Below, one piece after another: positions 55,415-64,000 of a stretch of DNA of 64,000 nt. How positions within the stretch are numbered: position 1 is the first letter of the stretch; each line of letters starts with the position of its first letter. The stretch comes from Larimichthys crocea (Eukaryota > Chordata > Actinopteri > Sciaenidae): positions 4,368,241-4,432,240 of the forward strand of contig NC_040033.1 in assembly GCF_000972845.2 (NCBI RefSeq), in the 5' to 3' direction. Both the position numbers and the translations under genes were made by a program. The notes below the pieces were generated by a model. It was not told the DNA's origin. It saw nothing but the letters and a program-made list of their open reading frames with translations, and searched no databases.

Positions 55415-57484
55415 GGGCGTATTTGTCAAATCTGTGTCAATAAAGAACTTCTCTCTGAATCTGTCATCTGGGTCGACTGTTGTGGTCACTCACGCAGCCT
55501 CCATTTACCAAAACTACTAACTTTTTTTACAGCCACTTATTTGGCTTGAAGGGAGTGTTTCATACTGAAACACTGAGTGTAACTTTAATGATGCAATCCC
55601 TAATTTAGTTTTCTTGCACCTAGAAACACCCCCACATCCCGTAAACGTCCTTAAAACTCCATTGTGAGCAGTGTTGATTTTAAAAAACACCAACAGCTGG
55701 AACTGAGAGGGAAAATTTAAGGATATGGTGGCATGATTCCACCCCAAATAAGATTATTTTATCTCGTTAAGCCCAAAATAAAGTCATAAAGTTCTGCGTT
55801 ACCTTGAGATGGTTTCTTTTTTTCAAACTTGGACATATATTACTTTTCGTTAATGGAACTTGGCTGAAACTCGGCTGTTAATTTAAACACAAAATTAGAT
55901 TCGATAAATAATCTGATTAATGGACTGGTCTTTACTGTGGCGCTCTCCTTTTTGGCAGGTGGTTCTGCAAAGGCCTGGGTGTAATTGGCACTGGCTTTCA
56001 GCCAAAATGATACAAATATTGTGGCGGCGCTCATGCCCGAATGCGCGTTGTTGTGCTGATGAATGCGAAACATCGATCGGCTTTTTCTGAGAGACTTACA
56101 GCAAATCTTTGATGTTTTAGAGCATTTTCTGACATCAGACTCCAGAGGTGCCTGTGTGGGAGACGCAGGAAATGTGGAGTGCGTCATATCATCGACACTG
56201 CCTCGTTATCCACACAGAACCCAAACAGCAGTGTGGGCAAGCACAATGCATCGCACAATAGCCCTTTCTTTTTAATGTGTAAAAGAGTTTTACAGTGTTC
56301 ACACAGGCCGCTTGGTGCAGACATAATCAGCCTGGCTCTTGAATTAGCATGACTTTAATCTCTAGCCCGATCACTGCGACGTATCAAAGGCACCCCTGTA
56401 AAACAAAACTCAGTACATTTTTTTGGATAAATACTCATTTATGTGTTTTTAATTGACGTCCTCTTCGTTAAAGATCCGTTCTGGTGCTCGTCATCCCCCT
56501 AATCTCTGTTTCACAGAGCTTAAGATGACGTGAATTCACATCCTGAGTGAATTGAGCTTAATCCTGCTTTGTTAGTCTTTGCATGTTAAGACGGGGGGTG
56601 GTCACAGGGGTGGCACGGCCCTCTCTCTGGAATCTGATTGCCCCCCTCACCGCTCTCACTGCCAGAATCCGGCGGTCACACAAGCGCGAAATTAACTTTG
56701 GCAATTTGGAGCCTGTTTACTTCCATCCTGTCGAGGGAAGGGGCAAATAAACATTTGTTTCCTGTGGCAACCTTCGACTTTGGAGACCTTGGACAGGCTC
56801 AACTGACAGAAGACGTGTGCGTCTTAACCCGACTTCGATCCGCATTCAGCCAACGACGTACACGAGGCACACATGCTGTGACGCGTGGCGTGAAGGTGAC
56901 AGGTAGCTGGCTGTTGTCAGAACTCTTCACAACATTTCTTGTTGCACAGTCAACGAAATGACCACAAAGGGCGCTTAAGAACACAAGGAGGGCCAAAATC
57001 CTGCAACACGACAAAGAAGCGACCCAAAATGACGCCAGCGAAGACAGAGAGGCTCGATACGACAACAAACAGACACAAATCCACCACAATGATGCCGTCA
57101 TGTCACAAAGAGACAAAATAGTTTTGTCTCCTCCAGTCTGGGTGTCTTAAGTCTTGTCTTCTATGTAGGAGATGTTTGGGGCCTTTTGTCTCTTGACAAG
57201 GGCCCGTTGCCTCAGTAGACGTCGAATATTTGGGTTCCAAAGGCTTTTGTCTGATATTATTTCATATTAGAATGTTTAAAGTTGTTTAATTGGAATTATT
57301 TATTAAACTGAAACATTTGACTCATTTCCCCGAAGGTGCCCCCCCTCTCTGAATCGCCCCCCCCCCCCCATTCAAAGTTTCTAAACCCGCCCCTGCTGTC
57401 AGCAGTTAAGTTTGGCTGCTTTTCCACCTGTCACTCACCCATTACATCATCTCCCACTGATCATCAGGTGCCAGGATGATGCAT

Positions 57485-57486
<2 letters not shown>

Positions 57487-57536
<50 letters not shown>
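57487..57536. repeat. (CA)n microsatellite, left arm
   Basis: About 24 CA units; the right-arm counterpart at 61893-61958 has about 33 TG units, so the arms differ in length here. Confidence 0.95.
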
Positions 57537-57538
<2 letters not shown>

Positions 57539-57694
57539 ACCACCAACCACAACATCTTGCCAGCCTCTGTCTCCCTGCATTAATGTTCATCAGTGGTGTG
57601 TGTGTGTGTGTGTGTGTGTTTATCTGCATCCAGGTGCTATTCATCAGATGTTTGTACTATCAAATATCTATTATATATATTATATTATTATTGA

Positions 57695-57732
<38 letters not shown>

Positions 57733-57741
57733 TGTTCGTAC

Positions 57742-57805
57742 CTTTCATCCAGTCCACCACCTGGCTCGTGCTCCATTTGCTCACCGGCTCCATCACCCGC
57801 GCCAT
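57742..57805 (-). CDS. cnksr2: CNKSR2-like first coding exon, left-arm copy
   Basis: Minus-strand ATG at 57805 begins MARVMEPVSKWSTSQVVDWM and ends with AAAG|GTACGA at 57742, phase 1. This is the start of the SAM domain of CNKSR2, a scaffold protein linking Ras/Raf-MAPK signalling to membranes and synapses. No second exon follows leftwards within the window down to about 47 kb. The third codon is CGG (Arg) where the right-arm copy and the known family have Leu. It may be a duplicate, an allele, or an assembly product. Confidence 0.6.
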
Positions 57806-58310
57806 CGAGGAAACTTTGCGCCGACTCTCCGTTGCGCGCAGGCGGTGTTGTTAAAACCAAAACAACAGCTCCGTCAGCCGGGCACAGCTCCCCCCACCCA
57901 CCCCCCTCCTCACCTCCACACCTCCGACCCTCCCCCTCCTCTCCTCCCTCCGCAGCCAGGTGACTCTCCTTTTTTTTTCTTACACTTCCCGGTACGGTCC
58001 TCCCTCCGCTGGCTCAGCCCGTGTCGTGTCCCGTTAACGCAGCGGAGCCTCAGTGTGGGACAGCCGGGCGTGTGTGCAGCGGAATCCGGTACATTCCTCT
58101 GCTCGATCCGGTCTGACAGTGTCTCTTTTTTCTCCTCTCTTCACCTCCTTTCTTTCCAGTGCGCCAGTCCGGTCCCGGTGTATGTGTGTGTGTGTGTGTG
58201 TGTGACAGAGGGGAGAAAGAGAGGAGTGTGTGTAGGTGTGTGCGCAGCCGGTCCGTTACCGACAGCAGCAGAGTAGGATAGATAAGTCACACCGGACTCA
58301 ACACCCGACA

Positions 58311-58313
<3 letters not shown>

Positions 58314-58363
<50 letters not shown>

Positions 58364-58370
58364 CTCTCCA
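58314..58370. repeat. (TC)n microsatellite, left arm
   Basis: A TC run with one interruption; mirrored as an AG run at about 61060-61111 in the right arm. Confidence 0.9.
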
Positions 58371-58501
58371 GATATGATTAAACCGTGCACGCGCCCCGTG
58401 GGTGGCTCCGCGCGCCACTCATCGTGTATTTCCCTCTGGAGCGACAGAATCCTGCAGATTGATGATGGAGGGAAAAGATATCTCAGAAGATGTTTATCAG
58501 G

Positions 58502-58503
<2 letters not shown>

Positions 58504-58567
<64 letters not shown>
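58504..58567. repeat. (TG)n microsatellite, left arm
   Basis: About 32 TG units; mirrored as an AC run of about 25 units at 60871-60920 in the right arm. Confidence 0.95.
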
Positions 58568-58569
<2 letters not shown>

Positions 58570-59483
58570 TCTCTGGGGACAGCAAAAACACATGTGGTAC
58601 CTACACACTTCCTCCAGGAAACTTAATGAACGCTCAGCCAGCTTCACCCCCTCCACCTCCAAACATCTTCTCCGCTCCTCAAACTCTTTCTTTGCTTTAT
58701 GTCACATACCAAAATCAGCCAGATGTTGAGCATTCATCTGTTTTCTCACAATCAACCTGCAAAAACTGATTTTTTCCAACCCTTTTTTTGGCCACTTGGG
58801 GGCAGCAAAAACCAGCTGCAAGCACGACATCCACATATCACCTTTTGATCAACTCCAGCAAGCAGTCAGCAATTCGTGTTTGCGTCCACCTGATGAGGCA
58901 AGTAACGGTAGCGGATACAGGGTTGGATGTTGCAGAGGAACGGCGAGCAGAATTCCTGGGAAACAAGAGGATCAGGGAAATGGGTGTCACAAAGATTTCT
59001 ATTAGTAGATTCTAGGTAGTACCCTGCACGCTTCTTGGCAGCAGAGTTGCTTCAGTTCAAGTACGGACATTACGCCCTTACCAGAAATGACGATTGCAAC
59101 ATTTTACCATCTTCTTCTTTGCCAAATGCAACCAGGCCACCATTTGACTACCAAAATCTAAAATATGAAACACTGTACATCTTACATTGTTATTGCGGTA
59201 GTCATCGCAACCACTTCCTTGGTCGCGTTTCACAACGACGTGGTCCTTCCCCTTTCATTACGCAAGATGGCAAACGTCCAGGTACTCACAGTAAACTGCA
59301 TTTTGCAATAACAGACAGTGTCGTGCACTCGTGTACTCAAAGTAGCAAGTCTAAGTATCCGAATTGAGAGACAAGGGAAGGGATGCAAGAGGCGAGAGTG
59401 AGCCAGTAAAGTTCTTCTTACTACTACTACCCCCAGGTATGAACCATACTGACATCATCAAGCCAAACTCTAATTTGTCTAAT

Positions 59484-59909
59484 CACAAAGTCAATGTGCA
59501 GGTGTCATGGCTGGTGGTGACACGATTCCTAATCTCTGGGGCCAACGGTGAATGTATCTAAAAAACAGATATCCATGCCAAGATCTCCTATTCTCTAGAC
59601 TAGAAACTTGATACGTGACAATGACAATATTGATCTGATGTTATGCATGCAGGGAGTTAACTTGGAAATCATCGCCAGGGGTGTCCAAACTGTTCCACAA
59701 AGGGCCGATGTGTGGCTGCAGGTTTTTGTTCCAACCAACCAAGAGCACACAGTTTGACCAATCAACTCTCTGAAGACTGAGATCAGTTGATTAAATGAGT
59801 CAAGTCTGGTGTGCTGGTGTTTGGTTGGAAGGAGGAAAACCTGCAGCCACACCGGCCCTCTGTGGATTCCTATGTAGATATCTGTTTCTAGAGATAGATA
59901 AACCAAAGT
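59484..59909 (+). repeat. Spacer of the palindrome: 426-bp direct repeat, copy 2
   Basis: It is nearly identical to 51889-52317 in the same orientation and includes the second MITE-like inverted repeat (59695-59865). It joins the two arms directly on both sides. Confidence 0.9.
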
Positions 59910-60867
59910 ATTAGACAAATTAGAGTTTTGGCTTGATGATGTCAGTATGGTTCATACTCTGGGGGGTAGTAGTAGTAGAAGAACTTTACTGGCTCACTCT
60001 CGCCTCTTGCATCCCTTCCCTTGTCTCAATTCGGATACTTAGACTTGCTACTTTGAGTACACGAGTGCACTGACACTGTCTGTTATTGCAAAATGCAGTT
60101 TACTGTGAGTACCTGGACGTTTGCCATCTTGCGTAATGAAAGGGGAAGGACCACCGTCGTTGTGAAACCGTCGACCGAGGAAGTGGTTGCGATGACTACC
60201 GCAATAACTAAATGTAAGATGTACATGTGTGTCATATTTTTAGATTTTGGTAGTCAAATGGTGGCCTGGTTGCAATTTGGCAAAGAAGAAGAAGGAGAAG
60301 TGGTAAAATGTTGCAATCGTCATTTCTGGTAAGGGCGTGATGACCGTACTTGAACTGAAGCAACTCTGCTGCCAAGAAGCGTGCAGGGTACCACCTAGAA
60401 TCTACTAATAGAAATCTTTGTGACACCCGATTAACCCTGATCCTCTTGTTCTCCAGGAATTCTGCTCGCCGTTCCTCTGCAACATCCAACCCTGTATCCG
60501 CTACCGTTGAACTTGCACTCATCAGGTGGACGCAAACACGAATTGCTGACTGTTGCTGTGGCTCGAGTTGATCAAAAGGTGATATGTGGATGTCGTGCTT
60601 GCAGCTGGTTTTTGCTGCCCCCAAGTGGCCAAAAAAAGGGGTTGGAAAAAATCAGTTATTGCAGGTTGCATTGTGAGAAAACAGGTGAATGCTCAACATC
60701 TAACAGCTCGCTGATTTTGGTATGTGACATAAAGCAAAGAAAGAGTTTGAGGAGCGGAGAAATGATGTTTGGAGGTGGAGGTGGTGAAGCTGGCTGAGCG
60801 TTCATTAAGTTTCCTGGAGGAAGTGTGTAGGTACCACATGTGTTTTGCTGTCCCCAGAGAATACACA

Positions 60868-60870
<3 letters not shown>

Positions 60871-60920
<50 letters not shown>
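60871..60920. repeat. (AC)n microsatellite, right arm
   Basis: About 25 units, shorter than its partner at 58504-58567. Confidence 0.95.
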
Positions 60921-60922
<2 letters not shown>

Positions 60923-61057
60923 CCTGATTAAACATCTTCTGAGAGTATCTTTTCCCTCCATCATCATATCTGCATGATTCTGTCGCTCCAGAGGGAAATA
61001 CACTGATGATGTGCGCGCGGAGCCACCCACGGGGCGCGTGCACGGTTTAATCATATC

Positions 61058-61059
<2 letters not shown>

Positions 61060-61111
<52 letters not shown>
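61060..61111. repeat. (AG)n microsatellite, right arm
   Basis: Uninterrupted AG run; the left-arm partner has an interruption. Confidence 0.9.
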
Positions 61112-61114
<3 letters not shown>

Positions 61115-61624
61115 TGTCGGGTGTTGAGTCCGGTGTGACTTATCTATCCTACTCTGCTGCTGTCGGTAACGGACCGGCTGCGCACACACCTACACACACT
61201 CCTCTCTTTCTCCCTCTGTCACACACACACACACACACACACATACACCGGGACCGGACTGGCGCACTGGAAAGAAAGGAGGTGAAGAGAGGAGAAAAAA
61301 GAGACACATGTCAGACCGGATCGAGCAGAGGAATGTACCGGATTCCGCTGCACACACGCCCGGGCTGTCCCACACTGAGGGCTCCGCTGCGTTAACGGGA
61401 CACGACACCGGGCTGAGCCAGCGGAGGGAGGACCGTACCGGGATAGTGTAAGAAAAGGAAAAAAAGGAGAGTCACCTGGCTGCGGAGGGAGGGAGGAGGA
61501 GGGTCGGAGGTGTGGAGGTGAGGAGGGGGGGGGGTGGGGGGAGCTGTGCCCGGCTGACGGAGCTGTTGTTTTGGGTTAACAACACCGCCTGCGCGCAACG
61601 GAGAGTCGGCGCAAAGTTTCCTCG

Positions 61625-61688
61625 ATGGCGCTGGTGATGGAGCCGGTGAGCAAATGGAGCACGAGCCAGGTGGTGGACTGGATGAAAG
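61625..61688 (+). CDS. cnksr2: CNKSR2-like first coding exon, right-arm copy (gene continues beyond the window)
   Basis: ATG at 61625 begins MALVMEPVSKWSTSQVVDWM and the exon ends AAAG|GTACGA at 61688, phase 1. The residues are those of the N-terminus of the SAM domain of CNKSR2 (connector enhancer of KSR 2), and the Leu at position 3 fits the family, unlike the left-arm copy. The protein is a multidomain scaffold (SAM, CRIC, PDZ, PH) acting at the membrane in Ras-MAPK signalling. Only 22 residues are in the window; the next exon is not found in the 2.3 kb to the edge. A CA repeat follows the donor almost at once. Location near sh3kbp1 and map3k15 agrees with human Xp22 linkage. Confidence 0.8.
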
Positions 61689-61702
61689 GTACGAACACAC
61701 AC

Positions 61703-61740
<38 letters not shown>

Positions 61741-61803
61741 TCAATATATATATAGATATGTATATAGAGTCAAACATCTGATGAATAGCACCTGGATGCA
61801 GAT

Positions 61804-61837
<34 letters not shown>

Positions 61838-61890
61838 ATGAACATTAATGCAGGGGAGACAGAGGCTGGCAAGATGTTGTGTTGCGTGGG

Positions 61891-61892
<2 letters not shown>

Positions 61893-61958
<66 letters not shown>
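61893..61958. repeat. (TG)n microsatellite, right arm, cnksr2 intron 1
   Basis: About 33 uninterrupted units, longer than the matching repeat in the left arm. Confidence 0.95.
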
Positions 61959-61960
<2 letters not shown>

Positions 61961-64000
61961 ATGCATCATCCTGGCACCTGATGATCAGTGGGAGATGATG
62001 TAATGTGTGAGTGACAGGTGGAAGAGCAGCCAAACTTCACTGCTGACAGCAGGGGCGGGTTCAGAAACTTTTGAATGGGGGGGGCGATTCAGAGAGGGGG
62101 GGGCACCTTCGGGGAAATGAGTCAAAATGTTTCAGTTTAATAAATGAATTCCAATTAAACAACTTTTAAATATTCTAATATGAAATAATATCAGACAAAA
62201 GCCTTTTGGAACTCCAAATATTCGACGTCTACTGAGGCAACGGGCTCCTTGTCATAGAGACAAAAGGCCCCCAACATCTCCTACATATGAAGACAAGACG
62301 TAAGACACCCAGACTGGAGGAGACAAAACAATTTTGTCTCTTTGTGACATGACGGCATCATTTGTGGTGGATTTGTGTCTGTTTGTTGTCGTATCGAGCC
62401 TCTCTGTCTTCGCTTGCCGTCATTTTGCGGTCGTCTCTTTGTCGCGTTGCAGGATTTTGTCCCTCCTTGTGTTCGTTAAGCGCCTCTTTGTGGTCATTTC
62501 GTTGACTGTGCAACAAGAAATGTTGTGAAGAGCTTCTGACAACAAGCCAGCTACCTGTCACCTTCTCACGCCACGCGTTCACACATGTGGGCATCGTAAG
62601 TCGGGTTAACGATGCACACGTCTTCTGTCAGTTGAGCCTGTCCAAGGTCTCCAAAGTCGAAGGTTGCCACAGGAAACAAATGTTTTATTTGCCCCCTTCC
62701 CTCGAACAGGATGGAAGTAAACAGGCTCCAATATTTGCCAAAGTTAATTTCGCGCTTGTGTGACCGCCCGGATTCTGGCATGAGAGCGGTGAAGGGGGGC
62801 AATCAGATTCCAGAGAGAGGGCCGTGCCACCCCTGTGACCATCCCCGTCTTAACATGCAAAGACTAACAAAGCAGGATTAAGCTCAATTCACTCAGGATG
62901 TGAATTCACGTCATCTTAAGCTCTGTGAAACAGAGATTTAGGGGGATGACGAGCACCAGAACAGGATCTTTAATGAAGAGGACGTCAATTAAAAACACAT
63001 AAATGAGTATTTATCCCAAAAAAATGTACTTGAGTTTTGTTTACACGGGGTGCCTTTGATACGTCGCAGTGATCGGGCTAGAGATTAAAGTCATGCATAA
63101 TTCAAGAGCCAGGCTGATTATGTCTGCACCCAGCGGCCTGTGTGAACACTGTAAAACTCTTTTACACATTAAAAAGAAATGGCTATTGTGTTCGATGCAT
63201 TGTGCTTCCCAGCTTCCACACTGCTGTTTGGGTTCTGTGTGGATAACGAGGCAGTGTCGATGATATGACGCACTCCACATTTCCTGCGTCTCCCACACAG
63301 GCACTCTGGAGTCTGATGTCAGAAAATGCTCTAAAACATCAAAGATTTGCTGTAAGTCTCTCAGAAATAAGCCGATCGATGTTTCGCATTCATCAGTACA
63401 ACAACGCGCATTCGGGCATGAGCTGCCGCCAACATATTTGTATCATTTTGGCTGAAAGCGCAGTGCCAATTATCACCCAGGCCTTTGCAGAACCACCTGC
63501 CAAAAAGGGAGAGCAGCCACAGTAAAGACCAGTCCATTAATCAGATTTATTATCGCATCTAATTTTGTTTAAATTAACAGCCGAGTTTCAGCCAAGTTCC
63601 ATTAACGAAAAGTAAAAAGAAACCATCTCAAGGTCACGCAGAACTTTATGACTTTATTTTGGGCTTAACGAGATAAAATAATCTTATTTTGGTGGAAGTC
63701 AATGCCACCATATCCTTAAATTTTCCCTCTCAGTTCCCAGCTGTTGGTGTTTTTTAAAACTCAACACTGCTCACAATGGAGTTTTAAGGACGTTGATGGG
63801 ATGTGGGGGTGTTTCATCATTAAAGTTACACTCAGTGTTTCAGTATGAAACACTCCCTTCAAGCCAAATAAGTGGCTGTAAAAAAAGTTAGTAGTTTTTG
63901 GTAAATGGAGGCTGCGGTGAGACAACAGTCGACTCCAGATGACAGATTCAGAGAGAAGTTCTTTATTGACACAGATTTGACAAATACGCCCATGACGGTC

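Larger units (their letters stand above)
55415..59483. repeat. Left arm of a large inverted duplication
   Basis: The arm is the reverse complement of 59910-64000 throughout, with scattered substitutions, small indels and different microsatellite lengths. Anchors: 55415 pairs with 64000, 57805 with 61625, 59483 with 59910. The left limit is not known because the partner runs out of the window. Confidence 0.9.
59910..64000. repeat. Right arm of the large inverted duplication (runs off the window)
   Basis: Starts ATTAGACAAATTAGAG, the reverse complement of the end of the left arm, and stays matched to the last base of the window. The arm contains no conserved coding exon other than the first exon of cnksr2. 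Confidence 0.9.

Noticed and set aside
55220..55489. Minus-strand ORF with DPDDRFREKFFIDTDL as a second cnksr2 exon
   Set aside because: The sequence has no resemblance to the SAM or CRIC parts of CNKSR2 and no good splice sites.
57412..58769. Plus-strand proline-rich and serine-rich ORFs in the left arm
   Set aside because: They are antisense to the cnksr2 exon and to TC/TG repeats of its leader.

Overview
This window looks like nuclear DNA of a ray-finned fish, probably a percomorph teleost. The genes are split by many short GT-AG introns. They encode vertebrate proteins, including a Toll-like receptor of the fish TLR22 type. The gaps are full of fish-type repeats: tRNA-derived SINEs, a Rex1-like LINE tail, MITEs and long CA/TG microsatellites. 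The species assignment is inference; no species name can be read from the sequence.

Layout. (1) 103-6600, + strand: the 3' half of an SH3KBP1/CIN85-like adaptor gene (third SH3 domain, proline-rich part, C-terminal coiled coil), entering from the left edge. (2) 8299-28925, + strand: a complete 29-exon MAP3K15 (ASK3)-like gene; the assembled exons give 4005 nt, 1334 codons plus stop. (3) 28.9-39.8 kb: about 11 kb without a recognised gene, holding decayed transposable elements, one degenerate LTR element and three related copies of an unrecognised open-frame fragment. (4) 39937-41004, + strand: a complete four-exon CCL20-like CC chemokine. (5) 42656-47150, - strand: a complete TLR22-like receptor whose TIR domain is split over three exons, tail-to-tail with the chemokine. 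(6) 47-55 kb: mostly repeats (Rex1-like LINE, MITE), two possible terminal exons of an unrecognised minus-strand gene near 50.2 kb, and a 10-N assembly gap at 52318-52327. (7) 55415-64000: an inverted duplication with arms of at least 4.07 kb around a 426-bp spacer. Each arm carries the first coding exon of a CNKSR2-like scaffold gene, pointing outwards. The right arm is cut by the window edge.

SH3KBP1, MAP3K15 and CNKSR2 are all on human Xp22, so the window preserves part of an old linkage group, with a chemokine and a TLR gene lying inside it. SH3KBP1 and MAP3K15 keep the same-strand, consecutive arrangement known in mammals. The chemokine and the TLR are both innate immune genes, but nothing in the sequence shows that they are co-regulated.

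The main points for a second look are the palindrome with its copied spacer at the assembly gap, a possible cassette exon and a repeat-flanked exon in map3k15, the unrecognised open-frame repeat family at 35-37.5 kb, and the unidentified exon pair near 50.2 kb.
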